A stretch of 64,000 nucleotides of DNA from Bacillus sp. NEB1478 (GTDB lineage Bacteria; Bacillota; Bacilli; Bacillales; Fictibacillaceae), in contig NZ_CP134049.1 in the NCBI RefSeq assembly GCF_031582965.1, positions 310,001 through 374,000 on the forward strand, written 5' to 3'. The position numbers and the translations under genes are program-made. Each line of letters opens with the position of its first letter. The stretch's first letter is position 1. Below, one piece after another: positions 46,343-54,266 of this stretch. Under the pieces are notes generated by a model. It was not told where the DNA came from. It did not search any database and saw only the letters and a program-made list of their open reading frames with translations.

Positions 46343-46507
46343 CTTCCTAACCTCCCCCTAATTTTTATATCGGACAAAATACCTAGTCATTAAAGAAAAC
46401 ATGACGAAAAAACCAAAATTTTGCCAACAAAAAAACATAACAAAGAATTTAACCATCAGCACCGCATTTCCAATAGCGCATATTGTAATAAAAAGGAGAA
46501 GTAAGGG

Positions 46508-46804
46508 GTGGACCTTTTGAATCAACGTGTTGTAGATGCCGTATTAGCAGCAGCGGAAGAAGACTATTTAGTCAACAATAAAGATGCTGAAACGTTCGCT
46601 GCAGAATTAGCACTGCTTGCATCAGCACTTGTAACAGTCGGTGACTTTCTGGCAACTATAAGTGCTGCACTCGTATTGAGACAAATACAGATCGACAGGG
46701 TTGAGCAGCTAGAAGCAGAAAAAGAACAAGAAACCCAGATGAAAGATATACAAGACCAGCTTGCTGCAATGAAAAAAGAAATCAAAGCGCTTCGGGGGAA
46801 ATAG
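46508..46804 (+). CDS. Hypothetical protein with one hydrophobic helix and a coiled coil, 98 aa
   Basis: A hydrophobic Ala/Leu-rich segment (about 27-55) is followed by a C-terminal coiled coil (RVEQLEAEKEQETQMKDIQDQL). No family recognised; probably membrane-associated. GTG 46508 has AAGGAG about nine bases upstream; TTG 46517 is an alternative. Confidence 0.6.
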   Translation: MDLLNQRVVDAVLAAAEEDYLVNNKDAETFAAELALLASALVTVGDFLATISAALVLRQIQIDRVEQLEAEKEQETQMKDIQDQLAAMKKEIKALRGK

Positions 46805-46837
46805 TTTCTATCATTCTCCTAAGCGTTTTTTGTTTTC

Positions 46838-47509
46838 TCAATCATAATCTTTCTTTTTCCACTCATCTTCAGGCATCTCGAACCCTTCGCCAGAAAATCG
46901 TTCTTCCTTAAACGGGTCACCATACATATGAAAATCGTTTTGTTCCCAAAAGCCGGGCTGATCTTCAGCTAGAAACTCAAACTTGCGGACCCACTTCGCA
47001 CTTTTCCAAAAATAAAGATGTGGTACAACAAGGCGAAGAGGAAACCCGTGTTTTTCCGTCAGTGGTTTGCCCTCAAAGGAATGCGCCAGTAAAACGTCAT
47101 CTCGCAGCATATCTTCGAGCGGAACATTCGTCGTATAATCATAGTCACCGTGAACCATCACAAACTTTGCTGCAGGATCAACATCGATCCCTTTCAAAAA
47201 ATCCTTGAACGTTACTCCTTCAAACGTGTTGTCGAATCTTGACCATCGCGTTACACAATGAATATCGCGGACCACTTTTGTTTGCGGCATCTTCATAATG
47301 TCTTCAAAAGAAAATTCGACTTCTTTCCCCACAAGTCCTTCAACTGAAAACGTCCATTTTTCCATGTCATAAACGGGAACTTCCCCTTCATGCAAAATCG
47401 GAAATCGTTCTGTCAAAACCTGACCAGGCGGAAGTCTTCCTTCTAAACTTTTATCCACTTCAGGAACACGCATTTTTTTGATTCTGTCAGCTTTATTTAG
47501 CCCCATCAT
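46838..47509 (-). CDS. Sulfite oxidase-like molybdopterin enzyme (YuiH / MsrP-like)
   Basis: 223 aa, soluble and without a Tat signal, with the oxidoreductase molybdopterin fold. The molybdenum-ligating Cys85 lies in DIHCVTRWS; other family landmarks are GDYDYTTNVPLEDML, HGFPLRLVVPHLYFWKSAKWV and FLAEDQPGFWE. Relatives include sulfite oxidase and MsrP, which reduces methionine sulfoxide. ATG 47509 follows AGGAGG. It is preceded directly by an S-box riboswitch and its terminator, so it should be expressed when S-adenosylmethionine is low, which points to methionine or sulfur metabolism. Confidence 0.88.
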   Translation of the reverse strand: MMGLNKADRIKKMRVPEVDKSLEGRLPPGQVLTERFPILHEGEVPVYDMEKWTFSVEGLVGKEVEFSFEDIMKMPQTKVVRDIHCVTRWSRFDNTFEGVTFKDFLKGIDVDPAAKFVMVHGDYDYTTNVPLEDMLRDDVLLAHSFEGKPLTEKHGFPLRLVVPHLYFWKSAKWVRKFEFLAEDQPGFWEQNDFHMYGDPFKEERFSGEGFEMPEDEWKKKDYD

Positions 47510-47545
47510 TCATCACCCTCCTAAGGTTTAAATAAAAAAACGCCC

Positions 47546-47594
47546 TTTTTTAAAATAAAAAGAGGACGCTTACCCGATCATATCGACATCCTCT
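47546..47594 (-). terminator. S-box expression-platform terminator
   Basis: On the minus strand AGAGGATGTC... pairs with ...GCGTCCTCT and is followed by TTTTATTTT. The 5' arm overlaps the 3' strand of riboswitch P1. Confidence 0.8.
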
Positions 47595-47694
47595 TATCTT
47601 TCAGTCTGATAACTGTTAGAAGTAGCACCGTACCTGTAAAAGGTGGTTGCCGGGCTTCATCGGGCTAATTCCCTCCGCCTGCTCGCAATAAGAG
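47591..47694 (-). ncRNA. SAM-I (S-box) riboswitch
   Basis: Minus-strand leader with all S-box landmarks: P1 CTCTTAT with ATAAGAG, GGCGGAGGGAA, GCCCGATGAAGCCCGGCAACC, GGTGCTACTTC and GAAAGATAAGAG. A terminator follows. It lies about 80 bases upstream of the YuiH/MsrP-like gene and reads into it. Confidence 0.95.
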
Positions 47695-47747
47695 ATCAAT
47701 CATTAAATTATGCTTATTATCCCATATCGAACTGAAAAATCAACCGG

Positions 47748-47924
47748 TCAATTAAACTCTTTTGCCATTCCTAAATATATAATGACCGCGCCGAAAACGG
47801 CTAAACTGATTAATAAAAAATAAATAAACTTTTCCTCTGCTTTTCCTTCGCTTTGTTCCAATCTCTGCCTAGCATCCGGAGACTGTGCTGTATCATCTGT
47901 ATTTGCTTTCTTCTTTCCAAACAT
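47748..47924 (-). CDS. Small membrane protein, 58 aa, hypothetical
   Basis: MFGKKK start, a polar charged region to about residue 30, then one helix (about 34-53) and a short tail. No family recognised. ATG 47924 follows GGAGGATTTGT; the frame runs further upstream to 48017 without a site. It lies downstream of the subtilisin gene on the same strand, after a terminator. Confidence 0.65.
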   Translation of the reverse strand: MFGKKKANTDDTAQSPDARQRLEQSEGKAEEKFIYFLLISLAVFGAVIIYLGMAKEFN

Positions 47925-47994
47925 ACAAATCCTCCACTCCAGTTGCAGTATTTGTACATAGTGTGGGAAAAAAGAAGAGGATTTAAACAAAAAA

Positions 47995-48035
47995 ACTCCG
48001 AAAGCTTTATTCTGCAAAACTTCCGGAGTCTAATA
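47995..48035 (-). terminator. Terminator of the subtilisin gene
   Basis: On the minus strand ACTCCGGAAG pairs with CTTTCGGAGT across an 11-base loop (GAATAAAG region), and TTTTTTT follows. Confidence 0.75.
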
Positions 48036-48039
48036 TGAT

Positions 48040-49221
48040 CTATTGTTGTACAGCTTTTGCTGCATTTACGCGTCCATTTTGGAACAATGTGCCTGTTCCT
48101 GTTATAGGATCGGCCGTACTTTCTAAAGCAGAACGGATTTGTGAAGCATTTTTACCTTGTGCAGCCAACAATCCGGCTACCCCGGCAACGACTGGTGATG
48201 CCATCGACGTACCTGAAAAACTGGCATATCGGTTGAGCGGAATCGTTGAGTAAATATCGACACCAGGAGCGGCAATATCAACCCACGTTCCAAAGTTTGA
48301 AAAAGAAGCCTTCTGGTCGTTTTGGTCCGTCGCTGCAACAGCGATCGCATTCTCGTAATAAGCAGGGTAGCTAGGAAGAGCCACACCTGAATTACCAGCA
48401 GCTGCAACCACGACAGAACCTTTATTCCATGCATAGTTTACAGCATCTTCAAGCGTTTTTGTTCCCAGATTTCCACCGAGGCTCAAGTTGATGACTTGTG
48501 CCCCCTGATCTGCAGCATACCGGATACCTTGTGCTACATCATCCAATGAGCCGCTGCCTTCCGCATCTAATACACGAACTGCTAAAATAGAAGCCTTTGG
48601 AGCGAGACCTGCCACACCAACGCCGTTGTTCGTGTTAGCCGCAGCGATACCTGCAACATGCGTTCCGTGCTCATTTTCATCAATCGGGTTTTCGTCATCG
48701 GCCACAAAATCATGTCCTTTAATAACTTTTCCCTCTAAATCGGGATGATTGTAGTCTACACCTGTATCAACGACAGCGATTTTTACGGAAGAAGAACTTT
48801 GTGTAACATCCCATGCCTGTTCAGCCGCTACTTTTTGTGGTGCATATTGCTGAGTCTTGTAGAATGGATCATTCGGCACATAAGTTGCGTGAAAAGTCGC
48901 ATTAGGTTCAGCGTACTCGACTGTGTTCAAATTTTCATATTTCTCTACAGCATCATTTGTGCTACTGCTGTTAACCTTTACAACATAAAAGTGATCCGAT
49001 TTATCAGTAATCTGTCCGCCGTTCTTTGAAACAATCTCTTTAGCGGCAGTGTTCGTTACCGAATCTTTAAAATGGACAATTAATTCCTTTGGAGCAGTCT
49101 GTTTATCAACAGACGGTGAAAACGAAGCTGCCTTTTCTTGTGGCTCTGCAGCGGAAGCCGGGAGAGCTAAAGATACTAAAAGGGGTAAAGCTGCGGCGTA
49201 TGCCACGAAACGCTTGAACAT
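48040..49221 (-). CDS. Subtilisin-like S8 serine protease, secreted
   Basis: Extracellular protease, 393 aa preproprotein. The signal peptide ends near PASAAE (residue 25), an I9 inhibitor propeptide spans about 45-110, and the mature enzyme starts near 113. The catalytic triad is Asp152 (VVDTGVD), His185 (EHGTHVAGIAA) and Ser339 (SGTSMASP), with oxyanion Asn277 (AAAGNSG). The early mature region (YVPNDPFYKTQQYAPQ) resembles thermitase-type subtilases. GAAGGAG lies before ATG 49221. Used for protein scavenging during the transition to stationary phase. Confidence 0.95.
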   Translation of the reverse strand: MFKRFVAYAAALPLLVSLALPASAAEPQEKAASFSPSVDKQTAPKELIVHFKDSVTNTAAKEIVSKNGGQITDKSDHFYVVKVNSSSTNDAVEKYENLNTVEYAEPNATFHATYVPNDPFYKTQQYAPQKVAAEQAWDVTQSSSSVKIAVVDTGVDYNHPDLEGKVIKGHDFVADDENPIDENEHGTHVAGIAAANTNNGVGVAGLAPKASILAVRVLDAEGSGSLDDVAQGIRYAADQGAQVINLSLGGNLGTKTLEDAVNYAWNKGSVVVAAAGNSGVALPSYPAYYENAIAVAATDQNDQKASFSNFGTWVDIAAPGVDIYSTIPLNRYASFSGTSMASPVVAGVAGLLAAQGKNASQIRSALESTADPITGTGTLFQNGRVNAAKAVQQ

Positions 49222-49549
49222 ATGATCACTCCTTCAAGATGATTTACCAAGCAAAGGGATGCGAGGTTGGCTTACCAATTCAACAAAATACGACAAAACC
49301 CTTTATAATTATCCTAAAATAATAATTATTTACTAGGTTCTAGCATTTTGTAAGTCTATATATCTATGACAAAAGCATAACACGTCCAACTATTTTAATA
49401 TCTTAAGAAAAAGTTACAGAATAATTTGTTATATGAAGAAAATGTAAATGGAAAGAGCAAAGCATTTACAAAGCAAAAAAATGGGGAATCATCCATAAGT
49501 GAGATAAGATAAAAAGGAAAAGGATTTAATAAAGGAGGAGACAAAAACA
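49222..49549. other. 328-bp intergenic region between divergent genes
   Basis: AT-rich; it must hold the promoters for the subtilisin gene (minus) and the AhpD-like gene (plus). I see no gene or repeat in it and assign no promoter. Confidence 0.5.
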
Positions 49550-49993
49550 ATGGCAAGATTACCTGAATTAGATGTGGAAGGAACACCTTTTAAAAAAGTA
49601 CTCGCCAATGCTCCCGAAATTCTTGAGGCGTTCGGGCAGATGGACAAAGCCCTGAACAATTTACTCGAACCTGAACTGATGGAAATGCTGCGTTTGAGAT
49701 CTGCGTCAAACAACGGCTGTGACTACTGACAAAGTATGGACTACGGGATTCTGGATGAATCCACAAAAGAACATGCTATGAAAAAAGGCGAAACCGAACT
49801 ATCAGAACGCCAAAAGCTTGCATTAGAACTGGCAGATCATACAATGGCGTACCATGGCCAGCTGCCTGATGACCTTTACAATCGATTAACCGAGCATTTT
49901 ACTCAGGAAGAAATCATCGCGCTGTATTTCCAGATTGGCAGCAAGAACGGCGCCAACTGGTTCATCATCGCCATGGGCATCCAAAACAAATAA
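49550..49993 (+). CDS. AhpD-like/carboxymuconolactone decarboxylase family protein with in-frame TGA: candidate selenoprotein (CxxU)
   Basis: One continuous frame of 147 residues with TGA as codon 60 (49727-49729). It begins MARLPELDVEGTPFKKV behind AAAGGAGGAG at ATG 49550. The family redox site reads NNGC57-DY-[TGA60]: the TGA replaces exactly the second Cys of CxxC. Glu45 keeps the E-x11-C spacing of AhpD; the downstream His is Asp64. The rest (LSERQKLALELADHTMAYHGQLPDDLYNRLTEHFTQEEIIALYFQIGSKNGANWFIIAMG) is a normal, undecayed CMD domain. A hairpin with G in its loop lies 16 bases after the TGA. Alternatives: a nonsense mutation or sequencing error. If TGA stops, only a 59-residue fragment is made. 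Confidence 0.7.
49733..49776 (+). promoter_or_regulatory. SECIS-like hairpin downstream of the in-frame TGA
   Basis: A perfect 6-bp stem GGATTC (49746-49751) with GAATCC (49757-49762) carries loop TGGAT, with G at loop positions 2 and 3. An outer stem GTATG (49733-49737) with CATGC (49772-49776) is possible. The apical loop is 22 bases after the TGA, in the range of bacterial SECIS elements. Confidence 0.55.
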
Positions 49994-50032
49994 CAATAAC
50001 AAGCATTGCACAAACAAAGAAACAAAAGCATT

Positions 50033-50061
50033 GGGGACTGACCCCAAACAATTTATTTCCC
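50033..50061. repeat. REP-like element, copy 8
   Basis: GGGGACTGACCCC is followed by AAACAATTTATTTCCC, the right half of the class seen at 40281 and 44087. The left GGGAAAT arm is absent. Confidence 0.7.
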
Positions 50062-50108
50062 TTTCCATTATTGCCGATTTGTATAGAATGTTTTGCTCAA
50101 TAATAGCT

Positions 50109-50137
50109 GTTGAAATTTATTCATTTTAAATTTCAAC
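50109..50137. terminator. AT-rich hairpin, possible terminator of the AhpD-like gene
   Basis: An 11-bp stem (gttgaaattta with taaatttcaac), 7-base loop, then TTCATTTTTATG. Confidence 0.4.
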
Positions 50138-50240
50138 TTCATTTTTATGAAACAATTTCCCTAGTCCCACTAATGGCTTAAAGATCAAACTAGGTGCAGA
50201 AATTGTCTGAACATGTCGACTCGGGACTTTATAAAAAATC

Positions 50241-50310
50241 CGTGAGATTGGACTAAATTCGCGAGATTCTAATTAAAATCCGCGAGATTATCTGCGGATT
50301 TCGCGAGATT
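50241..50310. repeat. 21-bp-period array, core CGCGAGATT
   Basis: CGTGAGATT at 50241, then CGCGAGATT at 50260, 50281 and 50302; spacings 19, 21 and 21. Filler of about 12 bases varies. Confidence 0.75.
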
Positions 50311-50407
50311 ATGTCCCTTCGTGGCCGAGCATAGCTCCGTTCTGCTCAAATGAAGACCTCTGAGTATCACTTGAATATAATTTTCGCGCCTTGTTGATGA
50401 ATAAAAA

Positions 50408-50461
50408 CAAAAAAGACTCAAGCAGATGCAGGTTTTGCATCCGTTTGAGTCTCTTTTTTCA
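50408..50461. terminator. Strong bidirectional hairpin without an obvious gene
   Basis: aaaaaagactcaa pairs with ttgagtctttttt over 13 bases, with an inner gatgca/tgcatc stem. It could end an unannotated transcript or block read-through into the kinase gene. Confidence 0.7.
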
Positions 50462-50589
50462 TTTTTATATAAAAATAATAGTACAATCGTCTAAATAGCA
50501 CATTCTTCTATGCTCTAAAACTATCTATATAAGCGGCCAAACAGTATAATTAAATACAGATTGTATATTTTTAAAAAGGCAGGATGAAT

Positions 50590-53328
50590 ATGGGAAACAA
50601 ATTTAAATTTGGCATTCGACCTAAAATTATAACTGGTTACATTATTATTATCATTTGTTTAATCATGGCCATCATTGCTGTAAACGATCAGCTGAACACG
50701 ATGCAGCGAGAAAGAAATTTCATCATAGAGCATGATTTTGCAGTACGAGACTTAACGAATCAAATCGAAAAAGATCTTTTACAAATGGAAACCGGTCAGC
50801 GCGGATATATCATTACAGGTGATCGCAATTACTTGGATCCTTATAATGAAGCACGCTCTCAATGGAGAAAAGACTTCAATAACTTGAATGAGCTTCTTTC
50901 GGACAACCCCGAGCAGCAAAAAGACATTGCAACCATTAACAATAACATCAAGCGCTGGGTCGCAGTTGCAGGGGAACCATCCATTGCACTAAAGGAAAAA
51001 GGCGACACAAAGGGCATTCAGAGATTTTTTAAGAAAGACCCGGGCAGAGAAGAAGTAGAACAAGTTAAAAGTCAGTTTGAAACATTTAGAAGCACAGAGA
51101 AAGCTTTAACTGAACAGCGCGCAGATAAACTGAATGATAAAAACTCCTACCTTCGAATTGGGTTGATGGGCCTTTTAGCATTTGTCATTATCGCATCTAT
51201 CACTCTTGCATACATCATTTCTGGCTCTATCATAAAAACGATAAAGGCCGTAGTCGAAACCATTCGTGCCATGGCACATGGCGGTGACCTATCAAAACGG
51301 ATCCATGTAAAGACAAATGATGAGATTAAAGAACTTGGCGACGTTACAAACGAACTGCTCGATACCTTCCAACAAAGAGATTGGCTTCAAACAAGTGTGA
51401 CGGAAGTGGTCAGTATGAACCAAGGCATTTCCTCACTAGATCAGTTAGCCGATACATGTATCTCTGGCATTGCCAAAATTACCGATTCATCATTCGGTGC
51501 CTTTTATATTCGTGAAGGAAAAGAAAAACATATCAAATTTACGAAGAAAGCGGCCTTTGCCGACTTGATGAGTGATGTTGGAAGAGAAAGCTTTAGGCTT
51601 GGACAAGGCGTGATCGGACAGTGCGCTCTAGAGAAACGTGTACAAGTGATCAATGGAATAGAAGGCGAATATCAACTGATCTCTTCAGGACTTGGAGAAG
51701 CAAAACCAAAAAGCCTTTTGATTGCTCCGATTGTTCATGAAGATGAAGTGGTAGCGGTTATTGAACTCGCAAGCCTGAATGAATACACATCACAGCACAA
51801 GAAGTTCATTCAAACGGTACTAGAAACGTTCGGACTTACGATCAATAGAGTAATAGACCGCATGGAAATCGCAAGACTATTGTCTGAATCACAGGCGATG
51901 ACAGAGGAGCTGCAAGCACAATCAGAGGAACTTCAGACCCAATCAGAAGAACTCCAAATGCAGTCAGAAGAACTTCAGATGATCAACGAACAGCTTGAAT
52001 CCCGTTCACAAGAGGCAGAAGAAAAATCACGAGCGCTTGAACTGGCTAAAAAAGATCTCGAAGAAAAGGCGAAACAACTTACGATAGGATCCAAATATAA
52101 ATCAGAATTCCTGGCAAACATGTCACATGAACTGAGAACACCGTTGAACAGCATCTTAATCCTATCAGAAATGCTTGCTGAAAACACAAGCAACAAACTA
52201 TCGGATGAAGAATTAGAATTTGCTACAGTCATTAACTCATCAGGACAAGATTTATTAAACTTGATCAACGATATTCTAGATCTCTCGAAAGTCGAAGCCG
52301 GAAAATTAGATGTTATGATCAACGAAGTCAATATGAGTGAATTCCCTGCCCATATGGAAAGGAATTTCAGACATGTTGCAAATCAAAAAGGTCTTGAGTT
52401 TAAAATTAACATGAGTCCGGATGTTCCGATGATCTTCCAAACCGATGAAAAAAGATTCCAGCAGATTATTAAAAACCTTCTTTCGAACGCGTTTAAGTTC
52501 ACTGAGAAAGGTTCTGTTTCTGTTAACATTCAAAAGCGTTCAGCAAACGCGATAAACAACGGAGTCGAATATTGGCTTGAAATCGCCATTATAGATACAG
52601 GAATCGGTATTTCACAAGAAAAACATAGTCTTATTTTCGAAGCCTTCCAGCAAGCGGACGGCGCTACAATCAGAAAATATGGAGGAACCGGCCTCGGTTT
52701 GTCGATCAGTAATGAATTTGCAAAACTGCTAGGAGGCAAACTCCAGCTGGTTAGTGAAGAAGGAAAAGGCAGTACGTTTATTCTGCTCATTCCGAGCATT
52801 GCAGACGAAAGTATTTCTACCGCAACATTTGCGGATGCTGCTGCAGAAATTGCCTCTACCATTGAACAGACAAGTTCTACTTTTCTAGAAGTACCGCAAA
52901 ACACAGAAACAGAAGAAAATGTAGATCCAGAAGACAGTGATGAAGGAAATGTATTTTTGGGGAAAACGGTCTTGATCACAGATGACGATAACCGAAATAT
53001 TTATGCGTTAAAAACAGCTCTTGAAAGTAAAGGCATGAACATTCTTGTCGCTAATAACGGAATTGAATGTCTTCAAGTTCTGGATGAAAAGAAAAAAGTT
53101 GACCTTATTCTAATGGATATCATGATGCCTGAAATGGACGGCTATGAAACGATGCAGCGTATTCGAGAAATAAATAAATATTCCGAGCTGCCGATCATCG
53201 CCTTAACGGCAAAAGCCATGAAAAATGACCGTGAAAAGTGTATAGAGGCAGGAGCATCTGACTACATCAGTAAGCCGTTAAAGTTAGAACAGTTATTTTC
53301 AGTCATGCATGTTTGGATGACGAAATAA
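50590..53328 (+). CDS. Hybrid sensor histidine kinase (CHASE3-HAMP-GAF-HisKA-HATPase-REC)
   Basis: Membrane-bound kinase of 912 aa. Helix 1 at about 11-33, extracellular CHASE3 domain to about 190 (DLTNQIEKDLLQMETGQRGYIITGD), helix 2 at about 197-218, HAMP, GAF (about 270-415), then a coiled coil with repeated ELQxQSEEL. HisKA carries phospho-acceptor His513 in SHELRTPLNS; the ATPase has N, G1 and G2 boxes (NLLSNAFKF, DTGIGI, GGTGLGLSI); a C-terminal receiver has Asp843 (LMDIMMPEMDG). ATG 50590 is preferred to 50584 because the AGG site touches the latter. Next to CheR and a phosphatase response regulator, so probably one signalling module. Confidence 0.9.
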   Translation: MGNKFKFGIRPKIITGYIIIIICLIMAIIAVNDQLNTMQRERNFIIEHDFAVRDLTNQIEKDLLQMETGQRGYIITGDRNYLDPYNEARSQWRKDFNNLNELLSDNPEQQKDIATINNNIKRWVAVAGEPSIALKEKGDTKGIQRFFKKDPGREEVEQVKSQFETFRSTEKALTEQRADKLNDKNSYLRIGLMGLLAFVIIASITLAYIISGSIIKTIKAVVETIRAMAHGGDLSKRIHVKTNDEIKELGDVTNELLDTFQQRDWLQTSVTEVVSMNQGISSLDQLADTCISGIAKITDSSFGAFYIREGKEKHIKFTKKAAFADLMSDVGRESFRLGQGVIGQCALEKRVQVINGIEGEYQLISSGLGEAKPKSLLIAPIVHEDEVVAVIELASLNEYTSQHKKFIQTVLETFGLTINRVIDRMEIARLLSESQAMTEELQAQSEELQTQSEELQMQSEELQMINEQLESRSQEAEEKSRALELAKKDLEEKAKQLTIGSKYKSEFLANMSHELRTPLNSILILSEMLAENTSNKLSDEELEFATVINSSGQDLLNLINDILDLSKVEAGKLDVMINEVNMSEFPAHMERNFRHVANQKGLEFKINMSPDVPMIFQTDEKRFQQIIKNLLSNAFKFTEKGSVSVNIQKRSANAINNGVEYWLEIAIIDTGIGISQEKHSLIFEAFQQADGATIRKYGGTGLGLSISNEFAKLLGGKLQLVSEEGKGSTFILLIPSIADESISTATFADAAAEIASTIEQTSSTFLEVPQNTETEENVDPEDSDEGNVFLGKTVLITDDDNRNIYALKTALESKGMNILVANNGIECLQVLDEKKKVDLILMDIMMPEMDGYETMQRIREINKYSELPIIALTAKAMKNDREKCIEAGASDYISKPLKLEQLFSVMHVWMTK

Positions 53329-53346
53329 GCGAGGTATTGCAATTCA

Positions 53347-54201
53347 ATGGATGATAAAGAACGGTTTACAGAAGAGGAATACCATACCGACAGCACAGAA
53401 AATATTGAGATTGATTTATTGTTAGAAGGGTTGTACCGTATGTCTGGCTTTGATTTTCGCCAGTATATGCGGTCTTCCATCGTAAGAAGAATTCAAAATC
53501 GAATGAAGATCGAGAACATTGAAACCATTTCTCGAGTTCTTGATAAAATCATACATGAACCAGCATTTTTGACAAAAGTACTCAATGATCTTTCCATTAA
53601 CGTAACAGAAATGTTCAGAAACCCTGAATTCTTTAAAGCCTTTCGGGAAAAAGTTGTTCCTCAATTAAGAGACTATCCAGAAATCAGAATATGGCATGCA
53701 GGATGCGCAACTGGTGAAGAAGTCTATTCGATGGCGATTTTAATGGAAGAAGAAGGCTTAGGAACTAAAACGAAGTTATACGCGACAGATATGAATGAAT
53801 TTGTTCTAAAAAAAGCAAATCAAGGTATTTTTTCGATCAATAAAATGCGGACATACACGAAAAACTATATGCTATCAGGCGGGATACAAGATTTCTCTGA
53901 CTATTATACCGCGGATGGACAGTTTGCTTACTTGAAATCATCTATTTTAAAGCAAATCAGCTTTGCTCAGCACAATTTAGTTACTGACCAATCCTTTAAT
54001 GAGTTTCATGTCATCTTATGCCGCAACGTACTCATTTATTTTACGATAGGACTTCAAAATCAAGTGCATGAGCTATTTTATGAAAGCCTGGGTCCGAAAG
54101 GCTTTTTAGGTTTAGGAGACAAAGAATCGCTTCAATTTGCAAACAATGCAGATAAGTATGTTGAGTTTGTGGAGAGCATGAAAATCTATCAAAAAAAATA
54201 A
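53347..54201 (+). CDS. CheR-type protein-glutamate methyltransferase
   Basis: 284 aa SAM-dependent methyltransferase. The N-terminal helical domain (DFRQYMRSSIVRRIQNRM, about 40-57) is followed by the SAM-binding motif WHAGCATGEEVYSMAIL near residue 120 and HVILCRNVLIYF near 225. CheR enzymes methylate chemoreceptors; this copy sits with a hybrid kinase and a phosphatase rather than chemotaxis genes, so its target may be the coiled coil of the kinase. It starts 18 bases after the kinase stop. Confidence 0.88.
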   Translation: MDDKERFTEEEYHTDSTENIEIDLLLEGLYRMSGFDFRQYMRSSIVRRIQNRMKIENIETISRVLDKIIHEPAFLTKVLNDLSINVTEMFRNPEFFKAFREKVVPQLRDYPEIRIWHAGCATGEEVYSMAILMEEEGLGTKTKLYATDMNEFVLKKANQGIFSINKMRTYTKNYMLSGGIQDFSDYYTADGQFAYLKSSILKQISFAQHNLVTDQSFNEFHVILCRNVLIYFTIGLQNQVHELFYESLGPKGFLGLGDKESLQFANNADKYVEFVESMKIYQKK

Positions 54202-54203
54202 GA

Positions 54204-54252
54204 AGCAGAATGGAAAGGGTTCATCAAGAGTCCGATTCATTCTGCTTTTTTC
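54204..54252. terminator. Terminator between convergent cheR-like and phosphatase genes
   Basis: agcagaatg pairs with cattctgct over nine bases, with T runs on both strands. Confidence 0.8.
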
Positions 54253-54266
54253 ATGGTGAGAATTAT

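Larger units (their letters stand above)
49994..50589. other. 596-bp non-coding stretch with a REP-like copy, an array and two hairpins
   Basis: In order: REP-like element (50033-50061), an AT-rich 11-bp hairpin (50109-50137), a CGCGAGATT array (50241-50310) and a strong bidirectional terminator hairpin (50408-50461) with no gene directly before it. No coding sequence is visible. Confidence 0.6.

Noticed and set aside
49736..49993. Separate 85-codon gene after the TGA
   Set aside because: It is in the same frame as the upstream part, lacks its own ribosome site and holds only the second half of a CMD domain, so it is part of one gene.
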